Shown: positions 45,221-54,108 of the stretch, piece after piece
Numbering within the stretch: the first letter of the stretch is position 1
Layout of the letters: each line of letters opens with the position of its first letter
NCBI GenBank assembly: GCA_027488865.1
Contig: JAIYAU010000042.1
Coordinates: 62,001-126,000, forward strand
Direction of reading: 5' to 3'
Source of the DNA: Cytophagaceae bacterium
Lineage (GTDB): Bacteria > Bacteroidota > Bacteroidia > Cytophagales > UBA9547
DNA: 64,000 bases
Made by a program: the position numbers and the translations under genes
The notes under the pieces: generated by a model
Told to the model about the DNA's origin: nothing
Databases searched by the model: none
What the model saw: the letters and a program-made list of their open reading frames with translations, nothing else

Positions 45221-46189
45221 CTATTTTATTAAAGCTGCGTATTCTTTAGCAAAATATGTCAAAATAATTTTAGCTCCTGCACGCTTTATACTAAGTAAAA
45301 CCTCGACCATAGCTCTGTCTCCATCAATCCAGCCATTAGATTCGGCTGCTTTTAACATGGCGTATTCACCGCTTACATTATAAGCAGCTACAGGATGTTG
45401 TGTTTGTGTACTTAATGATTGAATAATATCTAAATAAGCTAATGCTGGCTTTACCATTATAATATCTGCTCCTTCTGATATGTCCAAATTCGCCTCAGTG
45501 ATGGCTTCTTTGGCGTTGGCTGGATTCATTTGATATGTTTTTTTATCCCCAAACTTAGGGGCAGAATCCAAGGCATCTCTAAATGGTCCATAAAATGCGC
45601 TGGCATATTTAGCTGAATACGACATTATTAAAGTATCAACAAATTTATTATCTTCAAGTATATTTCGGATATAGCCTATTCTACCATCCATCATATCTGA
45701 AGGCCCCAAGATATCTGCTCCTGCAATTGCTTGTGATAAGGCCATTTTGCCTAGTATCTCAAGCGTTTTATCATTATCAATTTTTCCATCTATAACTAAA
45801 CCGTCGTGGCCGTCGGAACTATATGGATCCATGGCTACGTCAGTCATGAGACAACATTCAGGAAATCTATTTTTTATAATTTTTATGGCATTTAAATAAA
45901 GGCCATTTTCGTTGGTACTTTCTGTTGCAAACTTATCTTTTAAATGGTCGCTAATGGAAGGGAATAGACAAAAGCTATAAATACCAAGCTGCATGCACTC
46001 CTCAATTTCAATCAAAAGGAGATCCAGTGTATATCTGTATATACCTGGCATGGAGTTAATTGATATTTTTTTATTTGAACCTTCTATTAAAAATAACGGA
46101 AAAATGAAATCATTGAGTCGTAAGGATGTTTCTTCTACCATAGCACGAATGGCTGGTGATTTACGGTTACGACGAGGACGTTGAAGCAT
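45221..46189 (-). CDS. hemB: porphobilinogen synthase, non-zinc-site type
   Basis: 322 residues. HemB condenses two 5-aminolevulinate molecules to porphobilinogen. Motifs include RPRRNRKSPAIRAMVEET at the N-terminus, the Schiff-base Lys in IIMVKPALAYLDI, and ADILGPSDMMDGRIGYIR. The region that carries three zinc-binding Cys in the zinc enzyme reads TDVAMDPYSSDGHDG, with Ala, Asp and Asp instead, as in Mg-dependent Pseudomonas-type enzymes. The gene stands alone. Confidence 0.95.
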   Translation of the reverse strand: MLQRPRRNRKSPAIRAMVEETSLRLNDFIFPLFLIEGSNKKISINSMPGIYRYTLDLLLIEIEECMQLGIYSFCLFPSISDHLKDKFATESTNENGLYLNAIKIIKNRFPECCLMTDVAMDPYSSDGHDGLVIDGKIDNDKTLEILGKMALSQAIAGADILGPSDMMDGRIGYIRNILEDNKFVDTLIMSYSAKYASAFYGPFRDALDSAPKFGDKKTYQMNPANAKEAITEANLDISEGADIIMVKPALAYLDIIQSLSTQTQHPVAAYNVSGEYAMLKAAESNGWIDGDRAMVEVLLSIKRAGAKIILTYFAKEYAALIK

Positions 46190-46223
46190 GAATAGACTAT
46201 GAAGGTGTAGAATTAAAACTAGA

Positions 46224-46248
46224 AAGGCTGTCCATAAAGAACAGCCTT
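46224..46248 (-). terminator. terminator after the outer-membrane barrel gene
   Basis: AAGGCTGT (46224-46231) pairs with ACAGCCTT (46241-46248) over a 9-nt loop. On the minus strand it follows the barrel gene's stop by 22 bases and leads into TTCTAGTTTTAATTCT. Confidence 0.65.
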
Positions 46249-46270
46249 GGCAATTTGACTAAATATTCAA

Positions 46271-46927
46271 TTAAAATTTAACCCCAAGATCTAGGCTGAT
46301 TAGACTTGTGGATAATCTTACATCGCTGGCAATTTTCTTGCCGTCTTTGTCCTTCAACGTTGGGTTTATATTATTAAGAAGACTGCGGTTGTAACTCAAT
46401 CCTGCAAAAAGTGCGGTACTTGTTCCTGCCTGATATTCCACACCTGCTCCTAACAACATACCAGCATCCAGAAAAAAGAATAATGGCTTATCTTGTGATT
46501 CAGCGTTAGCTTTTAGCGGGAAATCATCTTTTTTCGCTTTTTCGGCTATTTTAGTTTCTAAAGTTCCACCTACACTAAAGTAAATTTTCATTTTATCTGC
46601 GACTTCATTGGTATAAAATTTTATTGAAAGTGGCAATTGAATATATTGAAGATTATAAACCGATTTTAGATCTGAATCTGTTTTAACACCAATTCTTTTT
46701 GATGTAAAGTTAAGTCCAGTCGAAAAATACACATTATCTTTTAACGGAAAATCGGCAAAAATGCCAGCACCAAAGCGTGCTCCAATACCGTTTTTTTCAA
46801 TATTATCACCTTTCACAGCGTTTAATGCTAGATTCGGAGCAAACCTTATTCCAAATTTTGTCTCTTGAGCAATTACTAAGGTATTTACAAAAAGAGAAAC
46901 TATCACAAGTATTAAAAATTTTTTCAT
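46271..46927 (-). CDS. outer-membrane beta-barrel protein, PorT-like
   Basis: 218 residues with a signal peptide (KKFLILVIVSLFVNTLVIAQ). The rest has alternating short strands typical of the OMP_b-brl_2/PorT families: FGIRFAPNLALNAVKGDN, FGAGIFADFPLKDNVYFSTGL, and the last strand ending in SLISLDLGVKF. Such 8-stranded barrels are common in Bacteroidota; a T9SS role as for PorT is possible but not shown. Divergent from the GldB-like gene across 48 bases. Confidence 0.85.
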   Translation of the reverse strand: MKKFLILVIVSLFVNTLVIAQETKFGIRFAPNLALNAVKGDNIEKNGIGARFGAGIFADFPLKDNVYFSTGLNFTSKRIGVKTDSDLKSVYNLQYIQLPLSIKFYTNEVADKMKIYFSVGGTLETKIAEKAKKDDFPLKANAESQDKPLFFFLDAGMLLGAGVEYQAGTSTALFAGLSYNRSLLNNINPTLKDKDGKKIASDVRLSTSLISLDLGVKF

Positions 46928-46975
46928 TGATTTAGAGTTTTATGAATAATTTTGTTTCTCAAAAATATACATAAG

Positions 46976-47965
46976 ATGAGAAAACTCATTACAATTACCC
47001 TTTTTTCTTTAATAATTCTTTCATGTAAGAAAAACTGTGACGATAAAGCAAATATCAAATCCATTAATGTTGATTTGAAAATCAATAGGTTAGACCAACA
47101 GCTGTTTAACAACAAGACTATTGAGAACGTAAATAACTTCACTAAAACAAATCCATTTATAGCAAAAGTATTTTTTCAAAACTCTAATATTAACACCTCA
47201 AATGACTCTTTGCTCAATAATCATATCTTAAAATTAATAAGTGATCCTAGCTTAAACGAGGTTTATGACAATGCACAAGCTGTATTTAATAACGATCAAG
47301 ACTTCAAAAGCAGCCTAGAAGAGGCTTTTAAACATGTTAAGTATTATTACCCTGATTTTAATGTGCCAAACATTGGAATGATGGTATCAGGATTTAATAG
47401 AGATATACTGATTTCAGATTCTTCGATTGTTTATGGAATTGATTACTTTCTAGGAGAAAAATGTAAGTACACTCCTGATTTGCCAATATATATTCTAAAA
47501 AGAATGAAAAAGGAATATATGGCACCTATGACCATATTGGCGATTTCAAATAAATATAATAAAACTGATTTGCTTGACCAATCTCTCCTTGCTAGTATGA
47601 TATGGTACGGTAAAGCATTATATTTTACCAAACAAATGATGCCTTGTGTGCATGATAGCTTGATCATTGGCTACAGTGGAAAACAGCTTTTGGATACAGA
47701 AACCCATGAAAGCATCGTGTGGGGGCATTTTATTCAAAAAAATCTATTGTATGAAACTAGCCACACTGTAGATAAATATGTATCAGAAAGACCGTATACC
47801 GCCGAAATCGGCTCAAAGTGCCCAGGAAGAATTGGGCAGTGGCTTGGATGGAGAATTGTGGACAAGTATATGAAAGAAAATCCCAAAGTTACTTTGCAAG
47901 CGCTTATGCAAGATACTGATGTAAAAAATATTTTTACGCGGTCAAAGTATAAACCGAGGATATAA
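46976..47965 (+). CDS. gldB: GldB-like gliding-motility lipoprotein
   Basis: About 329 residues. The lipoprotein signal ends in SLIILSC (Cys about residue 17). The body resembles GldB: NVDLKINRLDQQLF near the start, DFNVPNIGMMVSGFNRDI in the middle, and the C-terminal SKCPGRIGQWLGWRIVDKYMKENP. GldB is required for gliding in Flavobacterium, but homologs also occur in non-gliding Bacteroidota, so motility cannot be concluded. The ATG at 46976 is chosen over a TTG at 46952. Its 3' end overlaps the convergent glycosyltransferase gene by 32 bases. Confidence 0.83.
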   Translation: MRKLITITLFSLIILSCKKNCDDKANIKSINVDLKINRLDQQLFNNKTIENVNNFTKTNPFIAKVFFQNSNINTSNDSLLNNHILKLISDPSLNEVYDNAQAVFNNDQDFKSSLEEAFKHVKYYYPDFNVPNIGMMVSGFNRDILISDSSIVYGIDYFLGEKCKYTPDLPIYILKRMKKEYMAPMTILAISNKYNKTDLLDQSLLASMIWYGKALYFTKQMMPCVHDSLIIGYSGKQLLDTETHESIVWGHFIQKNLLYETSHTVDKYVSERPYTAEIGSKCPGRIGQWLGWRIVDKYMKENPKVTLQALMQDTDVKNIFTRSKYKPRI

Positions 47966-49157
47966 CTGGATTTATACTTTGTTCTTTACTAAATATTTTT
48001 GTGAAGTTTTTTGAAAGGTCTTTTCTTGAAAAGAACTGTTCTGCGAGTTTACGTGCATTGGCTTGTGCCTCAAGTAGCTTGATAGAATTATTAAGATATG
48101 GCTGTATTAACTGAACAAACCGTTCTGGATTATTTACGTCATAATAAAATCCACATTCCTTTTGTATCATAATGTCTTTGAGCCAACCCTCTGTGTTAAT
48201 AATGCATAATTTTCCTGAGGCGATTGAATCAAAAAATTTATTTGGACTATTAGTTTGTAAAACAGGCTTTTGTGCAAAAGAAATATAAGAGGCATCAGTT
48301 ACACTAAGCAAATCTTTAACGCCATATTTATCCAATTGCCCTATAAACTGAACATTGTTAATGTCTTTTTTTTTTTTTTTTTTTTCTAATTTTTCTACCT
48401 CTCCACCATCACCAGCAATTAGAAATTCGATCGGTAAATGTTTTTTTTCACATATTAGCGCTATTTCCAACAAGGATTCTAAATAATTAACCTTACCTAT
48501 TGCGCCAAAGTAGGAAATCACAAATTTATTTGACACACCATATTTGGCCTCTATATCTTTATTTTTTGACTCCATTGAGAAAAACTCACAATCTGCCATA
48601 TTTGGTATAAATGATACAGATGCTTTCGGAACGACCTTTTCAATACCATCTCTTATGCCGGGTGATAAAGCAATTATACTTTCTGCATTTTTATAGATTA
48701 GTTCCTCTAGTCCATAAAGATATTTTTTTAAAAGGTGATTCTTAATCACGCCCATTTGGATAGGAGCCTCAGGCCAAAGGTCTCTAACTTCAAAGATGTA
48801 AGGTATTCCTCTTTTGTTTTTAAGCCAGAGCGCAACTAATCCAATAGTAAGTGGAGTTGAGGTAGCAAAACAATAGTCGATATCTTTGATTTTTTTGGTT
48901 TCTTGGTAAGCACTGAAAATAAATTTTAAAAATGCCCAAATACGACCAACAAAACCAAGTTTGTTGTGATAATATATTGGAAGATAATGAACCTTAATGC
49001 CCTCTATAGTCCTAATTTCTTTATAAGATTTGTTGTGAGATGTAATTAGCTCAACCTCATTCCCTTCTTCCACCAAACTTTTGGCTAAATAGTAAGACCG
49101 AATAGCACCTCCTTCTGAAGGTGTTTTAAAGTATTGGTGTAGATAGACTATCTTCAT
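47934..49157 (-). CDS. GT4-family glycosyltransferase with a poly-A tract
   Basis: 407 residues, GT-B fold. N-domain features are GGAIRSYYLAKSLVEEGNEVELITSH and FEVRDLWPEAP; C-domain features are FVISYFGAIGKVNYLESLL, FLIAGDGGEVEKLE and SPNKFFDSIASGKLCIIN. It resembles WbuB-type enzymes that build polysaccharides, though no glycan cluster surrounds it. Twenty consecutive A on the coding strand (48366-48385) encode Glu and six Lys at residues ~258-264, keeping the frame. One base more or less would truncate the enzyme, so expression may switch. Confidence 0.9.
   Translation of the reverse strand: MKIVYLHQYFKTPSEGGAIRSYYLAKSLVEEGNEVELITSHNKSYKEIRTIEGIKVHYLPIYYHNKLGFVGRIWAFLKFIFSAYQETKKIKDIDYCFATSTPLTIGLVALWLKNKRGIPYIFEVRDLWPEAPIQMGVIKNHLLKKYLYGLEELIYKNAESIIALSPGIRDGIEKVVPKASVSFIPNMADCEFFSMESKNKDIEAKYGVSNKFVISYFGAIGKVNYLESLLEIALICEKKHLPIEFLIAGDGGEVEKLEKKKKKKDINNVQFIGQLDKYGVKDLLSVTDASYISFAQKPVLQTNSPNKFFDSIASGKLCIINTEGWLKDIMIQKECGFYYDVNNPERFVQLIQPYLNNSIKLLEAQANARKLAEQFFSRKDLSKNFTKIFSKEQSINPVISSVYTLTA
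48366..48385. repeat. 20-bp homopolymer (T on +, A on -) inside a glycosyltransferase gene
   Basis: A run of 20 T on the plus strand, i.e. 20 A on the coding strand. It is the longest homopolymer I saw in the window and lies mid-gene, in the linker before strand INNVQFIGQL. Confidence 0.95.
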
Positions 49158-49401
49158 GTAAACGAGAAACTGCCAAATATTAAAATCGTCACAAATAACA
49201 GCAATATATTTATATAATTCAACTGTTAATTATAGCTATATACTGCCGATTGTAAAAAGGTAGCCGTTATATTGTACTTTTATAATAAAAAAAGATATTA
49301 TTTTTATATTTTTTTCCAGTTTTTCGCGCACGTAAGAAGCAACTGGTTACTTTTATACTCGTAAGAACATTAATATTAGATTTTCTATATACAATAATAC
49401 T

Positions 49402-51255
49402 GTGGATTTGGTGAGTTGCTTCAAGTTATGTTCTCTTCTATTAATAATATTTTTTAACAGTGCACTTGGTCAAATTTCAGGTATAATCAACAGCTATGCC
49501 AAAGTGACAACCATAAATCCCACATGTAACTTTGTAACGGTAAGTACCACAGCTGGATTTAACGTAGGTGATAAAGGAATTCTAATTCAAATGAAAGGTG
49601 CTAGTATAGATGGCAATGGAAATGTGGTAAGTTATAATGGAGCAGGAAATTATGAACTGGTAACAATTGCTTCTATTCAATCGAATGATATTTATTTTAC
49701 CAACACCTTAGTTAATAATTATGACCCTACTAAATTGGTTCAACTTGTAAATATGCCTGTTTATGGCAACATAACTGTCAACGGTTTACTTACTGCCAAA
49801 CCTTGGGATGGAGATACCGGAGGAATTTTGGCCTTTGAGGTAAGTGATACCCTAAAGCTGAATGCTAATATTGATGTAAGTGGGCAAGGTTTTAGAGGCG
49901 GGAAGCAAAATCTTAATGGTGGAGGTACTTGTGGTGCATCCACCAATTTTACTGCCAATACTAATGTGGATGCTGCGGGTAAAGGAGAATCTATTTATAT
50001 CCCACTTACAAATCAGGAAAATGGTAGGGCAAGAATTGCTAATGGAGGAGGTGGTGGATTGGCACAAAACACTGGTGGTGGTGGTGGTGGTGGTGCTGGT
50101 GTAGGTGGTTTTGGTGGAAATCAGTCTAGTGGATGTGGTACCTTTTCACTTTCATTTCCGGGTGTAGGAGGTTCAAGTTTAAATATTTCGAATGTCAATA
50201 ACAGAATATTTTTAGGAGGTGGCGGGGGGGCTGGCCAACAGAACAATCTTACGAATGGCGGTCGTTCAACACCTGGAGGACACGGTGGAGGCATAATATT
50301 TTTGAGAGCAAATACCCTCATAAGCAATGGTTATCAAATATTTGCACAAGGATATGTTTCTGCAATTTCTCCTGCATATGGTGATGGTGCTGGAGGAGGT
50401 GGAGCAGGTGGTGGAGTGATGCTAGACATAACCAATTTAAACACCAGTTTAACCATAAATGCGTCAGGAGGTAAAGGAGATAATGTGTTTAATGATAACT
50501 TTAGGAATATTGGACCGGGTGGTGGTGGTGGCGGAGGTTATATTTGGGTAACTCAACCCAGCTTAAATGCTAATATAATGACTATAACCAATGGTGGTAT
50601 TGCGGGAATTGTTTATGGCTTTGCAACTAATTGTAATTGCAATCATGGTGCCTTGGCTGGTGGTAACGGCTTAATTATAAATAATTTAAATCCACCCAAA
50701 AGCATTACACTTTCTGCTTGTGCCTTACCAGTAAATTTACTCTCATTCGAAATATTCAACGATGGCGATTATAATACTTTAGAATGGAAAGTATCAAAGG
50801 AAAGTAAGATGAAGTATTATATAGTTCTTAAAAGCATCGATAATTTGGAATTTGACACACTAGCTATAGTAGCAGCTAATAATTCATTTTTTACTCAAAA
50901 TTATGTTTATGAAGACAAAAATTCAGCATTTCAAGAAAGTGTTTTTTATAGAATTGTGCAAGTTGACAATGATGGCAACAGCACCATTTTGGCAACCAAA
51001 GAAGGGAAAAAACTGTTTGATATACAAAATTTTAGCATCTCCCCAAATCCTGCATTTGACTACATTTGGATTAGAAGTAATATGAAAGTTCCCTACCAGT
51101 TAGTAATAACAGACTTAGCAGGTAAATTGCTATTGACCAACCAAATAGATGAATATAACTACAAGGCAAATATAGAACAAATAGAGAAAGGGATATACTT
51201 AATTCAAATAGTTACCGACCAAAAACGCCATGTTTATAAGCTTATTAAAAGCTAA
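49402..51255 (+). CDS. glycine-rich T9SS type A sorting-domain protein
   Basis: 617 residues from a GTG start (a GTG three codons later is possible; no ATG precedes the signal peptide LCSLLLIIFFNSALGQ). Residues ~20-430 are a beta-rich, glycine-rich region with GGGGGLAQNTGGGGGGGAG and GPGGGGGGGYIWV stretches, similar to surface filaments or adhesin-like proteins. Residues ~440-540 include a CARDB-like strand region and LPVNLLSFEIF, common before T9SS domains. The last ~70 residues are the sorting domain (SISPNPAFDYIWI, KGIYLIQIVTDQKRHVYKLIKS). It is exported to the surface; function unknown. Confidence 0.85.
   Translation: MDLVSCFKLCSLLLIIFFNSALGQISGIINSYAKVTTINPTCNFVTVSTTAGFNVGDKGILIQMKGASIDGNGNVVSYNGAGNYELVTIASIQSNDIYFTNTLVNNYDPTKLVQLVNMPVYGNITVNGLLTAKPWDGDTGGILAFEVSDTLKLNANIDVSGQGFRGGKQNLNGGGTCGASTNFTANTNVDAAGKGESIYIPLTNQENGRARIANGGGGGLAQNTGGGGGGGAGVGGFGGNQSSGCGTFSLSFPGVGGSSLNISNVNNRIFLGGGGGAGQQNNLTNGGRSTPGGHGGGIIFLRANTLISNGYQIFAQGYVSAISPAYGDGAGGGGAGGGVMLDITNLNTSLTINASGGKGDNVFNDNFRNIGPGGGGGGGYIWVTQPSLNANIMTITNGGIAGIVYGFATNCNCNHGALAGGNGLIINNLNPPKSITLSACALPVNLLSFEIFNDGDYNTLEWKVSKESKMKYYIVLKSIDNLEFDTLAIVAANNSFFTQNYVYEDKNSAFQESVFYRIVQVDNDGNSTILATKEGKKLFDIQNFSISPNPAFDYIWIRSNMKVPYQLVITDLAGKLLLTNQIDEYNYKANIEQIEKGIYLIQIVTDQKRHVYKLIKS
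50074..50094 (+). repeat. (GGT)7 microsatellite
   Basis: Seven GGT units in the glycine-rich region of the T9SS cargo gene. Length changes would add or remove glycines without shifting the frame. Confidence 0.85.
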
Positions 51256-51403
51256 TTATAAAATTCAAACCAACACCCCAGCTTACTTAATGTTTGAATC
51301 CTTGCTACTTAAAATCCCAAGAGAAACTTCCTAGTTAACTAAGTAAAATTTTTTATTGGATATTTTATAGGATTTTGTTCTGTGATTTATTGTCACATTA
51401 AGC

Positions 51404-51411
51404 TAAATTTG
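51404..51411 (+). promoter_or_regulatory. candidate -7 promoter box for lhgO
   Basis: TAAATTTG fits TAnnTTTG and ends 23 bases before the lhgO ATG. A TTTG (51374-51377) is 26 bases upstream, slightly long for a -33 element. Confidence 0.4.
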
Positions 51412-51434
51412 TTCTTTGAATATTACACAGTTAC

Positions 51435-52643
51435 ATGGAATATGACATTATAGTAATCGGTGGAGGTATAGTTGGATTGGCTTCGGCTTATAAATTGCAA
51501 AAATCTAATCCAGCGTTAAAAATATTGGTGCTGGAAAAAGAGGACAAACTCGCTTCGCATCAAACTGGCCACAACTCAGGAGTGATTCACTCAGGAATTT
51601 ATTACAAACCAGGTTCATTTAAGGCTAAAAATTGCTTAGATGGTCGCAAAGAACTAGTGTCATTTTGTAAAGAACATAATATTGAACATGATATTTGTGG
51701 CAAAGTAATAGTTGCTACCCAAGAATGGGAACTTCCTCAATTGGACAAAATATTTGTTCATGGACAACAAAACCAAACTGAAGGTATAAGAAAAATAACC
51801 GCAGAAGAAATTAAAGAAATCGAACCAAGTTGCACTGGCATTGCTGGCATACATGTGCCCTGTACTGGTATTGTAAATTTTGTGGGTGTTACTAACAAGT
51901 TGGCCGAACTAATTGTCAGCATTCAACCCGAAAGTAGGGTGTTAACGGCTCATGAAGTGGTGAAAATAATTCAAGGTGAAAGAAAGATTGTAGAAACGAT
52001 TAAAGGTACATTTGTTGGTAAGAATTTGGTCTTTTGTGGGGGTTTGTTTTCTGATCGGTTGGCAAAAAAGGATGGGGTTAAGAACCTTGATATGCAAATC
52101 GTAGGGTTTAGAGGTGATTATTATGAACTAACTGATGCTGCGAAACATAAAGTAAAAAACCTGATTTACCCGGTACCAAATCCACAATTTCCATTTTTAG
52201 GTGTACATTTTACTCGTATGTGGAACGGAGATATTGAATGTGGCCCTAATGCGGTATTTACCTTCAAGAGAGAAGGTTATGGGAAGTTGGATTTTAGTTT
52301 AAAAGATACCACACAAGCCCTTACCTTTGGGGGCACTTGGAAATTGCTCATCAATAATTTTGATTTTGCCATAAATGAATACAAACGTGCCTTCTCTAAA
52401 AAGTTGTTTCTTAAGCAGTTACAGCGGTTGGTTCCTTCTTTAGAAATGCAAGATTTAAAACCTGGCCGCGCAGGGGTTAGGGCTATGGCACTTCAACCTA
52501 ATGGCGCCATGATTGACGATTTTAAGATTGTCTATAACGATCAAAGTTTACACGTCCTTAATGCTCCATCTCCTGCAGCTACCGCAGCGTTGGCTATAGG
52601 TGAGGAAGTAAGAAAAATGGCTGAAACACATTTTGGAATATAG
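51435..52643 (+). CDS. lhgO: L-2-hydroxyglutarate oxidase
   Basis: 402 residues of the FAD-dependent DAO superfamily. FAD loop IIVIGGGIVGLASAYKL at residue 4, then LVLEKEDKLASHQTGHNSGVIH, typical of LhgO (YgaF), and RPGRAG-like residues near 350 (LKPGRAGVRAM). The enzyme oxidises L-2-hydroxyglutarate to 2-oxoglutarate, feeding electrons to the quinone pool in E. coli. The gene is alone but lies in the same strand block as sucAB, which use 2-oxoglutarate. Confidence 0.92.
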   Translation: MEYDIIVIGGGIVGLASAYKLQKSNPALKILVLEKEDKLASHQTGHNSGVIHSGIYYKPGSFKAKNCLDGRKELVSFCKEHNIEHDICGKVIVATQEWELPQLDKIFVHGQQNQTEGIRKITAEEIKEIEPSCTGIAGIHVPCTGIVNFVGVTNKLAELIVSIQPESRVLTAHEVVKIIQGERKIVETIKGTFVGKNLVFCGGLFSDRLAKKDGVKNLDMQIVGFRGDYYELTDAAKHKVKNLIYPVPNPQFPFLGVHFTRMWNGDIECGPNAVFTFKREGYGKLDFSLKDTTQALTFGGTWKLLINNFDFAINEYKRAFSKKLFLKQLQRLVPSLEMQDLKPGRAGVRAMALQPNGAMIDDFKIVYNDQSLHVLNAPSPAATAALAIGEEVRKMAETHFGI

Positions 52644-52734
52644 GATTAATCTTATCCGGATACTGGTTCGCCAACTAAAGGTTACTTCAATTACAAATGC
52701 TAAATTATTATTCAATAAATAATATAATTAAAAA

Positions 52735-53235
52735 TTGTTTTTAAAAGCTAAAACAAGGCAACTAACTAATAATAAACGCCTTATAACTCCAGTCTCATAT
52801 CAACAAGCCAAAACAATAGGAATAATAATAAATACCTCAGAGGAATTTGGATTAAAATCTATTTCCACCTACATAAAATTACTTGAAGAAGAAGGTAAAA
52901 AGCTTCAAATTTTATGTTTTATCAACAATAATGAGATACCAAATTTCCCATTTCATTTCAATATATTCTCTAAAAAGGACTTTAATTGGAAAGGAATGGT
53001 AGTTGAACCTGGCTTAGCAAAATTCATAAATAATGAATTTGATTATTTGTTTTCACTAGATTTCAGTCAAGCACCTGAAATAGAATATGTTTTAGCTGCC
53101 TCAAAAGCAAAATTTAGGGCAGGCGCGTTTGACATAAACAAAAAAGATTTGTATGAATTAATGGTTCAACCTACTAATAAATCAATAGATTCGTTATTTT
53201 CGCACCTCTATTATTATTCCAAAAAAATAAGTTAA
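52735..53235 (+). CDS. DUF6913-type conserved protein
   Basis: 166 residues, TTG start, no signal peptide. The pattern QAKTIGIIINTSEEFGLKSI, the ILCFINNNEIPNF segment, NEFDYLFSLDFSQAPEIEYV and AGAFDINKKDLYELM matches the Bacteroidota DUF6913 family, which is commonly found immediately upstream of dapA. Function unknown. dapA begins three bases after its stop, so they share a transcript. Confidence 0.8.
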   Translation: MFLKAKTRQLTNNKRLITPVSYQQAKTIGIIINTSEEFGLKSISTYIKLLEEEGKKLQILCFINNNEIPNFPFHFNIFSKKDFNWKGMVVEPGLAKFINNEFDYLFSLDFSQAPEIEYVLAASKAKFRAGAFDINKKDLYELMVQPTNKSIDSLFSHLYYYSKKIS

Positions 53236-53238
53236 CTC

Positions 53239-54108
53239 ATGGCAGATATTACAGGCACTGGTGTTGCGCTAGTTACTCCTTTCAAAGAAGACTACTCGAT
53301 TGATTATGAATCGCTTAAAAGCTTGATAGAACATACAACTAGTGGCGGTGTTGATTATCTTGTGATCATGGGCACTACTGCAGAAACAGCCACTGTATCG
53401 AAAAAAGAAAAGGCCGAAGTTTTATCGTTTGTAAAACAAAATAATAGGAATAATTTGCCAATTGTGTATGGTATTGGAGGAAATAATACACAAGAAGTAA
53501 TCGAGGAAATAAAAAATTCAGATTTAGAAGGAGTAATTGCTATACTTTCAGTGGCTCCATATTATAATAAACCCTCCCAAGAAGGTCTATTTTTACATTA
53601 TATGGCCATTGCTGATAATAGTCCTGTGCCTATTATTTTATACAACGTTCCAGGTAGAACAGGTATGAACCTCAATGCCAAAACTGTAGCAAGACTTTCT
53701 GTTCATCCCAATATAATTGGGGTAAAAGAGGCCTCTGGGGATCTTATACAATGTATGGAAATAGTAAAAAATACGGATGAGGAGTTTTTACTAATTGCTG
53801 GTGATGATCTACTTGCAGTTCCGATTATTTCTATAGGTGGCGTTGGTTCCATAGCAGTTCTTTCTAATTTATACCCTCGTGAGTTGACAACTATGGTAAA
53901 TTCTGCTCTAAGAGGAGACTATATAACTGCTAATCAAATGTTACATAAATTTACCGAACTTAATCCACTACTTTATAAGGAGGGTAACCCTGTTGGGGCC
54001 AAAGCCGCATTGGCCATGATGGGCTTAATTAAAAATGTGGTAAGACTACCTTTAGCTACAGCATCATTAAGCTTACAAGATGAAATTAAAAATGCTTTAA
54101 TTATTTGA
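53239..54108 (+). CDS. dapA: 4-hydroxy-tetrahydrodipicolinate synthase
   Basis: 289 residues, TIM-barrel DHDPS family. Seen are GTGVALVTPFKEDYSIDYESL, the MGTTAETATVSKKEK substrate loop, the Tyr in ILYNVPGRTGMNL, and the Schiff-base Lys in IIGVKEASGDL. It condenses pyruvate and aspartate semialdehyde for lysine and meso-DAP, a peptidoglycan precursor. It sits between DUF6913 (3 bases) and the CapA-SPOR gene (4-base overlap). Confidence 0.96.
   Translation: MADITGTGVALVTPFKEDYSIDYESLKSLIEHTTSGGVDYLVIMGTTAETATVSKKEKAEVLSFVKQNNRNNLPIVYGIGGNNTQEVIEEIKNSDLEGVIAILSVAPYYNKPSQEGLFLHYMAIADNSPVPIILYNVPGRTGMNLNAKTVARLSVHPNIIGVKEASGDLIQCMEIVKNTDEEFLLIAGDDLLAVPIISIGGVGSIAVLSNLYPRELTTMVNSALRGDYITANQMLHKFTELNPLLYKEGNPVGAKAALAMMGLIKNVVRLPLATASLSLQDEIKNALII

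Noticed and set aside
50074-50094. (GGT)7 as a phase-variation switch
   Set aside because: Changes in a three-base repeat keep the frame, so it can vary length but not switch the gene off.
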